This document shows, piece by piece, positions 6,993 through 16,862 of a DNA stretch of 44,579 nt; positions within the stretch are counted from its first letter, which is position 1; each line of letters starts with the position of its first letter. The translations under genes and the position numbers were made by a program. Origin of the DNA: Flavobacteriales bacterium. GTDB taxonomy: Bacteria > Bacteroidota > Bacteroidia > Flavobacteriales_D > Parvicellaceae. The DNA is taken from assembly GCA_024635865.1 (NCBI GenBank), contig JAGXIB010000230.1:1-44579 (forward strand). Direction: 5' to 3'. The notes below the pieces were generated by a model that made no database searches, had not been told where the DNA came from, and saw nothing but the letters and a program-made list of their open reading frames with translations.

Positions 6993-9900
6993 ATGAAATC
7001 AATTCTTTTAGTAATTCTTAGTTTTTTAATCACTTCGTTATTCACTTCTCAAACCATTTACAAGGACTATCAAGACGGTATCATTATTTTTCAATTAAAG
7101 GTTGATAAATCATTTAAAATATTTCCTTCTCAAGGAGGAGAAGTCGCTTTCAAGTCTGTTCCTTTATTAAATAAAATGAATAGCAAGTATAAATTTGAAA
7201 AAGTAATTCAACTCTATCCTAATCATCAGAATGAATTACTTGAAAGAACTTATCAAATTAATTTTTTGGATCCTCATAAAATTGATCAATTTATAAAAGA
7301 ACTTGCAGCATTTAATGAAATTGAGTACGCAGAAAGAAAAGAATTGCACCATACTACATTGACACCAAACGATCCGGGTTATACTAATAGTACAAATAAT
7401 GGTCAGTGGGCTCTTTTTCAAATTAATGCCGCTCAAGCATGGGATATTTCAACTGGTTCTTCTGGAACAGTTGTCGCAGTTACTGATAATGCGATTAACA
7501 TTAATCACCCTGACTTAATAAATAAAATGCTACCAGGACATGATGCTGTGGACAATGACTCAGATCCTTCTCCTTGTGGATCTAATGATGGTTTTCATGG
7601 TTCTCACGTTTCAGGAATTGTAGGAGCAGAATCGAATAATAATCTTGGTATTGCCAGTATAGGATATGATGTAAGTATTTTACCCGTTAAAATTGGAGAT
7701 TGTAACGGGTCATTAACTGGAGGATATGAAGGAATAATATGGGCTGCAGATAATGGAGCAGACGTTATTAATATGTCATGGGGTGGAGGCGGCTCTAGTA
7801 ATTATGGACAAAATGTTTGTAATTATGCCTGGGGTCAAGGTGCTATACTTATCGCAGCAGCTGGAAATGATGGTGTAAACTCTGTATTTTATCCTGCCGG
7901 ATACAACAATGTGGTCTCTGTTGCTTCAACTAATGTGGGAGATGCAAAATCTAACTTTTCAAATTATGGAGGTTGGATAGATATTTCCGCTCCTGGAAGT
8001 AGTATTTTAAGTACAAATCAAGCAACGGGATACCAAGTAACGCAAGGAACATCGATGGCTTCTCCATTAGTAGCAGGTTTGGTTGGACTAATGAAGTCTC
8101 ATGCTACTGGAGCCACAAATACTGATATTATTAACTGTCTATATAGTTCTGCTGATAATATTGATGCAGCGAACACCAATTTTATTGGTCAACTTGGAGC
8201 AGGAAGAATTAATGCTCATCAAGCAATGATCTGTTCTAACTCTTTTGCTTACCAGCTGGATGTTGGAATATCTAATGTTAATTCTCCTGAAGGCAACCTA
8301 TGTAGTGATACTTATACCCCTGAAGTAATATTAAGAAATTTCGGAAGTAATAGCCTCACCTCTGTTGCTATAACTTACCAAGTGTCTGGAAGTCCTAGTC
8401 AAGTATTTAACTGGACTGGAAGTTTAACTACTGGGCAGACTGAGGTAATCGCTTTGCCTTCCATTACAACGGCTTCAGGTAGTTATACTTTTACAGCTGC
8501 AACTTCATCTCCTAATGGAGGTAGTGATCAAAATACTGCTAACGACCAAAGTACTTCTAACTTTAGTGTTATTCCTAGCGGAGATCAGGTTAGTTTATCT
8601 ATTTTAACAGATTGTTATGGAAGTGAAATTACCTGGACTATAATTGATACTCAAAGTTCTGTTATGGCTTCTGGTGGAGCTTATGCTGATGTTACAGGAG
8701 GTCAACTTGAAACTGCTATGATATGTTTAGCTCCTGGCTGTTATACTTTTAATATTAACGATTCTTATGGTGATGGACTTAATGGGTCACAATTTAATTG
8801 TAATGTAGACGGAAATTATTTTATGGAAGACGGTAGTGGAAATAATTTATTTTCGATGACTGCAAATAATGGAAACTTTGGGAATGGAACATCTCATAGC
8901 TTCTGTATTTCATCGCCTCTAGCAGATGATGCAGGAGTCATCAATGTAACAAGTCCTGCAGGAACTTATTGTAGCAATTCTGTTTCTCCTCAAGTAGTCA
9001 TTCAAAACTTAGGGAATCAAAATTTAACGAATTGTGTAATTAATTTCCAACTTACAGGAGGAACTGTTCAAACTTATAATTGGACGGGTTCATTAACCCC
9101 TAACCAGACAACTACTGTTACATTACCAGTTCTGAATACTATAAATGGAGTAAATAATTTTACTGCCTTTACTACACTTCCAAACGGAAGCATAGACGCT
9201 AATAACATAAACGATACTACAAGTGTTAGTTTTATGGTTTATTCTAATGGTTTGAACTTACCATTTACAGAAGATTTTGAAAATGGTTTTAATAATCAAA
9301 ATTGGAGTTTAAGAAACCCCGATGGTGCAACAACTTGGGAGTTGTCAACCGTCGCTGGAACTTCACCAGGAACTCAGGCTGCAAAAATGGATTTCTTCAA
9401 TTATGGACAACAGGGGCAAAGAGATTTTATGACTTCACCAATGTTAGATTTTTCCAATCAAACTTCAGTCAGCTTCTATTTTGAATATGCTTACAGAAGA
9501 TTTGCTCAGAATAATACTGATTCTCTTATTATATCAATATCCTCTGATTGTGGTCAAACTTATTCTAGATTATTAGAGTTGGGGGAAGATGGGACTGGAT
9601 CGTTTGCAACAGCTTTTACTAGTACTGCAGACTTTACTCCCGGAGTAGGAGACTGGTGCATGGGAACTGTCGGAGCTAATTGCTTTACGATAGATCTTAG
9701 TAGTTATGCTGGACAAAGCAATGTTTTTTTAAGGTTTGAAGGTTACAATGCGGGTACAACCGGAAATAATCTTTTTATAGATAATATTAACATTACCGGA
9801 GATTTTTTTTCTAATTGTCCAGAGTTAACGACTTCAAAAACTGATGTGAGTTGCTTTGGAGCATCCAACGGTCTAGTAAATATTTCATCAACTAATGGAG

Positions 9901-11231
9901 TCGCACCTGTTACCTTTAGTCTAGATAACATTACATATGGTTCAAACACAAGCTTTACTGGTTTATCTCAGGGAACATACAAAGCGTTTGTAAAAGGTGC
10001 TGACGGATGTGTTGATTCATTACAGTTTTTAATTAACGAGCCTTCAGCGATTGTTATTAATGCAGTCCCAACTGATGCTGATTGTGGTCAAACTAATGGT
10101 CAGATTTCTGTTAACGCTACTGGAGGAATTTCCGCTTATCAATATAGTATTGACGGTGGATCAACTTACAGTTCAATAACCTCTTATAGTAGCCTAGCTG
10201 CTGGTAGTTATAGTGTGTTTGTTCAAGATGCCAATAGCTGTGTCCAGTCAACTTCAACTTCAATTGCTAGTAACGCAAGTAGTTTTACATTATCAACCTC
10301 GGGAAATCAATCGATTTGCACTGGTGATGTTGTTGTTATATCTGCATCAGGCTTACCAAGTGGAGGAAGTTACACTTGGGGACAAGGAATTGGTAATGGT
10401 TCAACTCATAGTGTGTCACCTGCTTTAAGCACTACATACAGCGTAACAGGCACTGATTTAAACGGCTGTACTTCGACTGAAACCTTAGATGTAATAGTAA
10501 ATAGTATTCCATCGGTTTCAATAACATCAACTAGTGCTTCAATCTGCGATGGTGAAATAACAACTTTGATTGCTAGTGGAGCTCAAACATACTCTTGGAA
10601 CGGAGGTTCTACTGGTAGCAATTTAACAGTAAGTCCAAACAATACAACTACTTATACAGTAATAGGTCAAAACGGAACTTGTGGAAGTCTTCCTACTTCA
10701 CAAACCATTAATGTTAGTCCTTTGCCAACTGTTATTGCTAATGCTAACAGCACATCAGTACTTATAAATGAGTCTGTTAATTTTGATAATAACGGTTCAA
10801 ATGCTAGTAATTACGGATGGAATTTTGGTGATGGATCTAGCTCTTCAATTGCAAACGATAGTCATTCATATAGCTCAGTAGGGACTTATATCGTTACCCT
10901 TACAGGTGAATTAAACGGCTGTTCAGCAACAGATAATGTTACCATAATGGTTGGAGATGTAAGTAGTTTAGAAGAAAATCTTTCATGGTCAGCTGGTTTT
11001 TATCCGAACCCATCTGATGGAATACTAACAATTCAGATGAGTAGAGCTATAGGACAAACTCAACTTAATGTTTTTGATGTTCAAGGTAAATTAGTATTAC
11101 CTACAATTTACCTTAACTCAAACGAAAGCACCAAAATTGTCAATTTTTTAGATTTAAATGAAGGGGTTTACATATTGAGTTTTATAAATGGAAACGAAAG
11201 AATCAATAAAAGAATGACAATATTAAAATAG
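6993..11231 (+). CDS. Secreted multidomain S8 subtilase with type A T9SS sorting domain
   Basis: This is a 1412-residue exported serine protease. The signal peptide (residues 1-20) is followed by a propeptide-like region. The subtilisin domain has Asp165 (AVTDN), His202 (HGSHVSG), oxyanion Asn292 (AAAGND) and Ser354 (GTSMASP). After it come two CARDB-like adhesive domains (starting near SPEGNLCSDTYTPEVIL and SPAGTYCSNSVSPQVVI). A jelly-roll/MAM-like anchor domain follows (LPFTEDFENGFNNQNW), then SprB-type repeats (SKTDVSCFGASNGLVNIS), Ig-like segments and a PKD domain (YGWNFGDGSSSS). The final 80 or so residues (FYPNPSDGILTIQM...FDVQGKLV...VYILSFINGNERINKRMTILK) are a type A T9SS C-terminal signal. 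The catalytic triad is intact. Expected location is the cell surface or outside, where it may degrade protein for nutrition. It is monocistronic and ends at a strong bidirectional hairpin. Confidence 0.93.
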   Translation: MKSILLVILSFLITSLFTSQTIYKDYQDGIIIFQLKVDKSFKIFPSQGGEVAFKSVPLLNKMNSKYKFEKVIQLYPNHQNELLERTYQINFLDPHKIDQFIKELAAFNEIEYAERKELHHTTLTPNDPGYTNSTNNGQWALFQINAAQAWDISTGSSGTVVAVTDNAININHPDLINKMLPGHDAVDNDSDPSPCGSNDGFHGSHVSGIVGAESNNNLGIASIGYDVSILPVKIGDCNGSLTGGYEGIIWAADNGADVINMSWGGGGSSNYGQNVCNYAWGQGAILIAAAGNDGVNSVFYPAGYNNVVSVASTNVGDAKSNFSNYGGWIDISAPGSSILSTNQATGYQVTQGTSMASPLVAGLVGLMKSHATGATNTDIINCLYSSADNIDAANTNFIGQLGAGRINAHQAMICSNSFAYQLDVGISNVNSPEGNLCSDTYTPEVILRNFGSNSLTSVAITYQVSGSPSQVFNWTGSLTTGQTEVIALPSITTASGSYTFTAATSSPNGGSDQNTANDQSTSNFSVIPSGDQVSLSILTDCYGSEITWTIIDTQSSVMASGGAYADVTGGQLETAMICLAPGCYTFNINDSYGDGLNGSQFNCNVDGNYFMEDGSGNNLFSMTANNGNFGNGTSHSFCISSPLADDAGVINVTSPAGTYCSNSVSPQVVIQNLGNQNLTNCVINFQLTGGTVQTYNWTGSLTPNQTTTVTLPVLNTINGVNNFTAFTTLPNGSIDANNINDTTSVSFMVYSNGLNLPFTEDFENGFNNQNWSLRNPDGATTWELSTVAGTSPGTQAAKMDFFNYGQQGQRDFMTSPMLDFSNQTSVSFYFEYAYRRFAQNNTDSLIISISSDCGQTYSRLLELGEDGTGSFATAFTSTADFTPGVGDWCMGTVGANCFTIDLSSYAGQSNVFLRFEGYNAGTTGNNLFIDNINITGDFFSNCPELTTSKTDVSCFGASNGLVNISSTNGVAPVTFSLDNITYGSNTSFTGLSQGTYKAFVKGADGCVDSLQFLINEPSAIVINAVPTDADCGQTNGQISVNATGGISAYQYSIDGGSTYSSITSYSSLAAGSYSVFVQDANSCVQSTSTSIASNASSFTLSTSGNQSICTGDVVVISASGLPSGGSYTWGQGIGNGSTHSVSPALSTTYSVTGTDLNGCTSTETLDVIVNSIPSVSITSTSASICDGEITTLIASGAQTYSWNGGSTGSNLTVSPNNTTTYTVIGQNGTCGSLPTSQTINVSPLPTVIANANSTSVLINESVNFDNNGSNASNYGWNFGDGSSSSIANDSHSYSSVGTYIVTLTGELNGCSATDNVTIMVGDVSSLEENLSWSAGFYPNPSDGILTIQMSRAIGQTQLNVFDVQGKLVLPTIYLNSNESTKIVNFLDLNEGVYILSFINGNERINKRMTILK

Positions 11232-11267
11232 AGGAAAATAATAAAACGTTATTCAATAAAAAAAAAC

Positions 11268-11309
11268 ACACATAAAAACTCTATCCTTTATGATAGAGTT
11301 TTTATGTGT
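11268..11309. terminator. 18-bp hairpin between convergent genes
   Basis: Bases 11268-11285 pair perfectly with 11292-11309 around a 6-base loop. On the minus strand the stem is followed by a run of T residues (the A-run at 11258-11266), so it is a good terminator for the minus-strand operon ending at 11391. It also lies 36 bases after the subtilase stop and can serve both directions. Confidence 0.88.
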
Positions 11310-11390
11310 TTAAGTAGTTCGTCTTTTTTTTAATCAACATTCTACTCATTTAGAAGTTAAAAAAAGTGATGAAACTAAGAAAAAGAAGTG

Positions 11391-12845
11391 TTAATTCTCT
11401 TTACCTCCAACAGTTCTGTTGTTCTTCGGCTCTTTTTCCTTTTTAATGTAGAAAAAAGTTTTATCAATGCTTGGTCTTGGGTAGTTTGGAGCAGGACTCA
11501 TAGCCTGAGCTTCTTCAATGTTTCCTTCTTCGTCTATTAGAACATAATTGGGGACACTAGAAATATCATAATTTAATAAGATTTCATTCTCTCCTTTATA
11601 ATGGGCAAAATGCCACTTGTAGTTAGGGTGCTCTTTTTTAAATTTTATAAATTCATCTTCATCTTCATCAAGAGAAATACTAATGAACTGAATGTACTTC
11701 TTGTATTTAGATTGCATGTCTTCCATGATCTTTAGTTCTTGTAAGGCTGTTTGACTCCACGTTGCAAAGAATTGGATGTAAACATATTTACCTTTAAAAT
11801 CTGAAATTGAAACAGTGTCTAGGTCTGTAGTTATTAAAGTTATTTCTGGAGCTTCAGTTCCTTTTTTTAATAAGTTGATTTGAGAAAAAAGGTTTTTGAT
11901 AATTAACTGATGTTCTCTAATTTTTGTTTTTTTGCTAATTTGTTCTAAAATAGAGATGATGTTCGCTTGATTAAAGCTTTTTTTGTAGTAGCCATGGTAA
12001 AGGTTAATTATGGTTGCTAACTCTCTAATGCTGTCCTTTTTTAAGAAAGGACTATTTACCAAAACTTCGTCTAATTTTTCTGCACTACTAAAGTTGTTGA
12101 TGGCGTGTTTAATTCTATCATATAAACCTATATTACTCTGAAAGAAACCGTCAAAGTTTTGTTGAAAGAAATCCATGTAAGCATCGTTTTCATAAAGGAT
12201 AGGATGATTGTTTAAGTACATTTCAAACAGGTAAATCTTATTGTTAATCATTCCTCCTCCTATGTATAACTGCTCTAGACCCGCAATTGAATACTTGATG
12301 TACTCATGGAAGAATTTCTTTTTAATTGGGCCATATTCTTTAATCAAAACTTTTTTAAAGGAGTTAATACTATCTTTAAAAGAGTCGTCTTGTAAAATGA
12401 CACTTTGCATTTTTAATGAGTCTCCAAACAGGAAATCATCTATGCGATAATTTAGTTCTAAAATAAGGGTGTTTAAGTCATTTTTAGGTAAACTGTCGAA
12501 TAATAATTCTACTGAGTTGTTACTTGCTTTTTGACCACTGGTTTCCTCAGCAGGAAAATAGACTTTATACTTTGGAGTATTAGGGTCTAGATATAAGAAC
12601 GCTGAAGTACTGCCAATTTCTATATAAGTTTTTAGTGCTTTTTCTGTTGTTAAGTTAAAAGAAAAATAGCCTGTAGAATCTATGTATTGTTTGTCTATTT
12701 TCTTACTCTTAAAACTGACTAGGTCTTCAGAAGTGTTTAATAGTGCATATTTTCCTTTATAAGCTGGAGCATAAACGGCTATTGTTGTTTGGTTATAGCC
12801 AAAAACTGTAATAAAAATTAAAAGATGTAATAATAGTAACTTCAT
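11391..12845 (-). CDS. Exported TlpA-like thioredoxin-fold protein without redox cysteines
   Basis: The 484-residue product has a signal peptide (MKLLLLHLLIFITVFGYNQ), an N-terminal DUF4369-like beta domain, a long helical middle region and a C-terminal thioredoxin-fold domain from about residue 328. The fold is recognised by GTEAPEITLITTDLDTVSIS, FKGKYVYIQFFATW, ISISLDED and the cis-proline loop SSVPNYVLID (P432). Normal TlpA/ResA proteins carry WCxxC and act as periplasmic disulfide reductases. Here that position reads WSQTA (363-367), and the whole protein contains no cysteine. It therefore cannot do thiol-disulfide exchange and may be a binding or chaperone-like relative. It is the last gene of the minus-strand run, 38 bases after coaD. 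Confidence 0.85.
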   Translation of the reverse strand: MKLLLLHLLIFITVFGYNQTTIAVYAPAYKGKYALLNTSEDLVSFKSKKIDKQYIDSTGYFSFNLTTEKALKTYIEIGSTSAFLYLDPNTPKYKVYFPAEETSGQKASNNSVELLFDSLPKNDLNTLILELNYRIDDFLFGDSLKMQSVILQDDSFKDSINSFKKVLIKEYGPIKKKFFHEYIKYSIAGLEQLYIGGGMINNKIYLFEMYLNNHPILYENDAYMDFFQQNFDGFFQSNIGLYDRIKHAINNFSSAEKLDEVLVNSPFLKKDSIRELATIINLYHGYYKKSFNQANIISILEQISKKTKIREHQLIIKNLFSQINLLKKGTEAPEITLITTDLDTVSISDFKGKYVYIQFFATWSQTALQELKIMEDMQSKYKKYIQFISISLDEDEDEFIKFKKEHPNYKWHFAHYKGENEILLNYDISSVPNYVLIDEEGNIEEAQAMSPAPNYPRPSIDKTFFYIKKEKEPKNNRTVGGKEN

Positions 12846-12883
12846 AAGTTGTTTAGGCTGAATACAATAGTTGTACCACAGAT

Positions 12884-13345
12884 TTATTTATCTAAATTAA
12901 TTCCTTCAGGAATAAATGGACTAATGTTTCCTCCATGTTTGTGTATTTCCTTTACAATGGTAGATGAGATAGCACTGTATTCAGGATCTGTTATTAAGAA
13001 AAAAGATTCAACATTGTGGTTTAAGTTTTTGTTCATCTGTGCAATTGGCTGCTCATATTCAAAGTCGATAGCAGAACGTAAGCCCCTTAAGATATAATTC
13101 GCCTTTTGTTCCTTACAGAAATCTACCGTTAAACCCTTATAGGTCATGACTTCAATATTGGGCTCATTTTTAAATGTTTTTTTGATCCACTCTATTCTTT
13201 TTTCAAGGTCAAATAGCCTGTTTTTAGAAGAGTTGTCTCCAATTGCTACGATTATTTTATCGAATAAAGGAGCGGCTCTTTTTACGATAGATTCATGCCC
13301 TTTGGTTATCGGGTCAAATGAACCTGGAAATATGGCTGTTTTCAT
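12884..13345 (-). CDS. coaD: Phosphopantetheine adenylyltransferase
   Basis: CoaD transfers AMP from ATP to 4'-phosphopantetheine to form dephospho-CoA, the fourth step of coenzyme A synthesis, in the cytoplasm. The 153-residue protein has the nucleotidyltransferase motif GSFDPITKGH near the N-terminus, the phosphopantetheine-contact region NYILRGLRSAIDFEYE, and the second signature ISSTIVKEIHKHGG. Length (about 155-160 in the family) and motifs match. It is flanked by the NlpC/P60 gene upstream, across a 256-base spacer holding a palindrome, and by the TlpA-like gene downstream. Confidence 0.96.
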   Translation of the reverse strand: MKTAIFPGSFDPITKGHESIVKRAAPLFDKIIVAIGDNSSKNRLFDLEKRIEWIKKTFKNEPNIEVMTYKGLTVDFCKEQKANYILRGLRSAIDFEYEQPIAQMNKNLNHNVESFFLITDPEYSAISSTIVKEIHKHGGNISPFIPEGINLDK

Positions 13346-13504
13346 TTCTATTTCTTTTTATTTTTATTTTTTCTTTGTATAATCGCTTATTCCAATAGGT
13401 AGGAAAGGTTATAATTTTTGGTTACGAATATCCGCTTTAAATGTTACAAGTTTTAAGGTGAAATAATATTTTGCGTGAGAGGGAAAAGCGAACATCCTTT
13501 TTAG

Positions 13505-13547
13505 TCTCTTCGAGTATTTTGTAATAGCAAAATGTATCGAGAAGAGG
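13505..13547. repeat. REP-like imperfect palindrome in the 13346-13601 spacer
   Basis: The arms around TCTCTTCGAGTATTTTG and CAAAATGTATCGAGAAGAG fold into a long imperfect hairpin of about 17 pairs with a 6-base loop (TAATAG), one bulge and a few mismatches. A second small inverted repeat (TTCGAT...ATCGAA, 13573-13588) lies close by. The 256-base spacer has no credible gene: a 66-codon minus-strand frame at 13409-13609 has no family features and overlaps the NlpC/P60 gene end. The 'TCTCGATAC...CTCGAAGAG' style resembles dispersed intergenic palindromes of flavobacterial genomes; that is a recollection, not a search result. Only one copy was seen here. Confidence 0.45.
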
Positions 13548-13601
13548 AAAAAAGATACAGCGGATGACTCGGTTCGATTTTTTATCGAATACGCCCAAAT
13601 C

Positions 13602-14369
13602 TTAATCAAAATAACGCTTAATGATTCTTAGTTGATGAGTGTAGTTCTTTAATTCCTGATGGTAGATTCCTTGATGATCGATTAAGTCAATTCGAACTTT
13701 TCCCGAAGCATGAATTATTTTCCCGTCATTCAATATAATTCCCACATGTGTAATGTCACCTTCTGAATTGTCAAAAAAAGCTAAGTCTCCTAGTTTAGCA
13801 CTTTCTACAAAACCAACTGTTTCTCCTTGTTTAGCTTGTTGATATGCATCACGTGGTAGTTTGTAGCCACATAGTTTATAAACTAGTTGAGTATAACCCG
13901 AACAGTCGATTCCGGCAGGAGACTTTCCTCCCCATAAGTATGGAGAGTTGAGATAGCTTAATGCATATGTTTCCAATGAATTAAAGTCTTTTTTTGAAGT
14001 TAGTCCTTTAAAGCTATAAGTTTCTTGTCTAATTTTAATTTTTCCTTGATGTAAAAAGGGTAATGTAGCTCCGAGTGGAATCATCGATTTTCCTTTTTCT
14101 TGGTTGTTGATTTCTCCAAAATATTCTCCTACTAAGTCAAATTCATTAATAGAAAGAGCATCAAACTCTTGACTGTTTATTTCTGTAAACTGCTTTCTAC
14201 AAATCCAAGCTTCGTAATTATCATATTGGATCTTAATCTTAATCCATTTTTCTTGTTCTTCGATAACAGTATAGTGTTCTCCAAATAACAGTTGAGTAAC
14301 AATTTCTGCTCTATCATTAGGTTCAGCTCTGCAAGGAATAACTGATAAAGTACAAATACCGTAAGACAT
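13602..14369 (-). CDS. C40-family NlpC/P60 cell-wall hydrolase with SH3-like domains
   Basis: NlpC/P60 enzymes cut peptidoglycan stem peptides, typically between D-glutamate (or D-iso-Glu) and diaminopimelate. The 255-residue protein has an N-terminal bacterial SH3-like region (about residues 1-115, AEPNDRAEIVTQLLFGEHYTV). The papain-like domain follows, with Cys156 (GIDCSGYTQLVY), His208 (THVGIIL) and His220 (IIHASG). No signal peptide is evident, so it may act on recycled muropeptides in the cytoplasm like YkfC-type enzymes, or use another export route. It is 81 bases downstream of the transketolase C-subunit gene on the same strand. Confidence 0.9.
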   Translation of the reverse strand: MSYGICTLSVIPCRAEPNDRAEIVTQLLFGEHYTVIEEQEKWIKIKIQYDNYEAWICRKQFTEINSQEFDALSINEFDLVGEYFGEINNQEKGKSMIPLGATLPFLHQGKIKIRQETYSFKGLTSKKDFNSLETYALSYLNSPYLWGGKSPAGIDCSGYTQLVYKLCGYKLPRDAYQQAKQGETVGFVESAKLGDLAFFDNSEGDITHVGIILNDGKIIHASGKVRIDLIDHQGIYHQELKNYTHQLRIIKRYFD

Positions 14370-14450
14370 ATTCTTAAAGATAATAGAGAAGAGATAAAAG
14401 AAAAAAGAGGATTAATTCTTTGTTCTTTTGTCTCTATTCTTTGTTCAAAA

Positions 14451-15410
14451 TTATTTAATTTTCTTAGCGATTACTTTTCTAGCAGCTTCAACAATGTTTA
14501 TGGAGTCTAATCCATATTTAGTCATTAACTGGTCTGGTGTTGCGCTTTCTCCAAAAGAGTCATTTACGGCCACAAATTCCATTGGAGTTGGAAGGTTAGT
14601 TGCTAATACTTGAGCAATACTTTCTCCCAAACCACCTGCTTTTTGATGTTCTTCTGCGCTTACAACAGCACCTGTTTTTTTAGCTGATTCTATTATCGCT
14701 TGTGCATCTAGTGGTTTTATGGTGTGAATATTTATAACTTCAACACTAATTCCTTCTGCTTCTAATACCTTCGCAGCTTCTAGCGATTTCCAGACTAAAT
14801 GTCCTGTAGCAAAAATAGAAACATCTTTACCTTCTGTTAAATGAAGGGCTTTGCCAATTTCGAATGGTTGATCTTCTGGAATAAAGATAGGAACTTTAGG
14901 TCTGCCAAATCTTAAGTAAACTGGTCCTATATGTTTTGCAATTGCTATGGTTGCCGCTTTTGTTTGGTTATAATCACAAGGGTTAATAACCGTCATGCCA
15001 GGTAACATTTTCATCATTCCTAGATCTTCTAGTACTTGATGAGTTGCGCCATCTTCTCCCAATGTTAATCCAGCATGGGAAGCACAAATTTTCACATTCT
15101 TATCAGAGTAAGCAATAGACTGTCTTATTTGATCATAAACTCTACTGGTAGAAAAGTTAGCAAAAGTACCTGTAAATGGAATTTTACCTCCAATTGTCAT
15201 TCCAGCTGCGATACACATCATGTTTGCCTCTGCAATTCCAACTTGAAAAAAACGTTCTGGATTCTCATCCTCAAATTGATTCATTTTTAAAGAGCCAGTT
15301 AAATCAGCACACAATGCAACAACATCTTTGTTCGTTCTTCCTAGTTCAGTTAGTCCGTCTCCAAACCCAGAACGGGTATCTTTATTGCCTAATACAGGAT
15401 ATTCTTTCAT
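14451..15410 (-). CDS. Transketolase, C-terminal subunit of a split enzyme
   Basis: Together with the N-terminal subunit this forms a thiamine-diphosphate transketolase of the pentose phosphate pathway. The 319-residue protein covers the pyrimidine-binding domain, including the glutamate that activates the cofactor (E61 in [15 protein letters not shown]), the phenylalanine-rich [16 protein letters not shown] segment and [14 protein letters not shown]. It also covers the C-terminal domain ([22 protein letters not shown]). In most bacteria with a split transketolase the two genes are adjacent; here they are separated by a VWA gene. The VWA stop lies 10 bases before this start, so the three genes look cotranscribed. 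Confidence 0.92.
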   Translation of the reverse strand: MKEYPVLGNKDTRSGFGDGLTELGRTNKDVVALCADLTGSLKMNQFEDENPERFFQVGIAEANMMCIAAGMTIGGKIPFTGTFANFSTSRVYDQIRQSIAYSDKNVKICASHAGLTLGEDGATHQVLEDLGMMKMLPGMTVINPCDYNQTKAATIAIAKHIGPVYLRFGRPKVPIFIPEDQPFEIGKALHLTEGKDVSIFATGHLVWKSLEAAKVLEAEGISVEVINIHTIKPLDAQAIIESAKKTGAVVSAEEHQKAGGLGESIAQVLATNLPTPMEFVAVNDSFGESATPDQLMTKYGLDSINIVEAARKVIAKKIK

Positions 15411-15420
15411 AATTGGTTAT

Positions 15421-16806
15421 TTAAAATGTTATTCTTTCAGTTAGGTTTGGTGAAATTTTAATTTCCTTGTTTATTGTATGTGCTGTATTCATCGAGTTTT
15501 CAGATCGAAATATAATACGATATTTTCCAGGTTGTAATTTGTAGGCTAAATTTCCAGCTTCTTCAGAAATATTACACACCCAATTATTCTCCCCATTTTT
15601 TATGGAGAAAATGGCACAAGGACCTTCTCCTTTACTCATTTCAAGCGTTCCATTCTCAGGAATGGTAATAGAACTACTCTTGCTTTGATTTATTTTTACA
15701 TCATTAATATATATCCTAGGTAAAGTCAAAAATTCTAAATCATAAGTTCCTACAATGTACTTATGATCATAGTTCATGGCTTGCACATTTAAGGTGTTTA
15801 ATTCTCCTTGTTGTCGAACAATACAATTTATATTGGTGAATTTTGAATCAGAGCCTTGAATTCTTAAAGAAAGAGTTCCTTGTGGTGCATCAATTTCTAT
15901 GGTATTATGAACTCCTGATACTAATTTAATGTTTTCTTTTATTTGTTCAGGAGTAGTATGCACCACAACTTTATAAGTGTAAAGAGGATTTAAAGAAATG
16001 GTATCTGGAACTTGTTTTCTATTGATAGTATGCATGTAAGTATGCATTAGTTTTCCATTTTTTTGATTATAAATGGACATCGTAACATCAGTTTCTTTTG
16101 CTTTTCCTTGAGTGTCCAGTAAGTTTATTTGTACCGTAGTGTTATTTAGAGCTTGACTCACAACAAAATTCAATACACTTTGAAAAGAGTCTTCAGTTTC
16201 TGCACTCATGAACTCTCCAATACATTCAAATTGACTCAAATAACTAGTATCTAATCCCAACCCAATAATAAAGGGCTGAAGCTTAATACCTTTCTCTCTC
16301 AATGCTCTAGAAACAGCACATGGGTCTTCATCGCACGCTTCAATACCGTCTGAAATTAATATAATAACATTTCTACAGTTATCACAATCGGGAAAGTCCT
16401 CTGCAGCATATTCTAATGAACGAGCTATTGGTGTCGTTCCTTTAGGTTGTAACCCTCTAATTTTACTTTGAATTCTTGTAATGTTAGCGTCACCGCTTGC
16501 TAGAGGAACTTCTAGTTTTGTATCTGAACAATCTTGATGTCCGGGAATAATTCTAGTTTGATGTCCGTACATTCTTAAGCCTAACTCAATATTTTCTATG
16601 CCTTTTAAACTATCTAAGGTTTTTGTTAGTAAACGTTTTGCAATTTTAATTTTAGTTCCTTTCTCCCATTGTGCGTTCATACTGTTAGAACCATCAAAGA
16701 TAAATAGTATTCTAGTTTTTGTAGGTCCTTTTTCTTGGGCATGCAATGAACTCATTGCAAAAAAAGACAAGATAAAAAGTACTGATATTTTAATATACGT
16801 TTTCAT
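15421..16806 (-). CDS. Exported von Willebrand factor A domain protein
   Basis: The 461-residue product has a signal peptide (cleaved near LHAQ, residue 24) and a VWA domain directly after it. The metal-binding (MIDAS) residues are complete: DGSNS (D38, S40, S42), the threonine pair in KGTTP (T124/T125) and the aspartate in LISDG (D153). Several cysteines (CSD, CDNC, CDEDPC) suggest disulfides in the periplasm or outside. Residues from about 225 onward form beta-rich repeats of unknown family. There is no membrane anchor, lipobox or T9SS signal, so a soluble periplasmic role in metal-dependent protein binding is most likely. It lies between the two transketolase subunit genes, with gaps of 56 and 10 bases. 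Function is unknown and unlikely to be metabolic. Confidence 0.85.
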   Translation of the reverse strand: MKTYIKISVLFILSFFAMSSLHAQEKGPTKTRILFIFDGSNSMNAQWEKGTKIKIAKRLLTKTLDSLKGIENIELGLRMYGHQTRIIPGHQDCSDTKLEVPLASGDANITRIQSKIRGLQPKGTTPIARSLEYAAEDFPDCDNCRNVIILISDGIEACDEDPCAVSRALREKGIKLQPFIIGLGLDTSYLSQFECIGEFMSAETEDSFQSVLNFVVSQALNNTTVQINLLDTQGKAKETDVTMSIYNQKNGKLMHTYMHTINRKQVPDTISLNPLYTYKVVVHTTPEQIKENIKLVSGVHNTIEIDAPQGTLSLRIQGSDSKFTNINCIVRQQGELNTLNVQAMNYDHKYIVGTYDLEFLTLPRIYINDVKINQSKSSSITIPENGTLEMSKGEGPCAIFSIKNGENNWVCNISEEAGNLAYKLQPGKYRIIFRSENSMNTAHTINKEIKISPNLTERITF

Positions 16807-16862
16807 TTAGGTTAATTTTTAGAAGAAGTAAGTCAATAATGATTCCAAAAATTACTCTTCGT

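Noticed and set aside
7236-11231. Frameshift or degradation inside the 1412-residue subtilase
   Set aside because: The frame is continuous, the catalytic triad is complete and the C-terminal T9SS signal is intact; overlapping short frames are shadows.
13409-13609. 66-codon minus-strand frame in the 13346-13601 spacer
   Set aside because: Composition is odd and it spans the palindrome; it overlaps the end of the NlpC/P60 gene and has no recognisable motif. Treated as non-coding.
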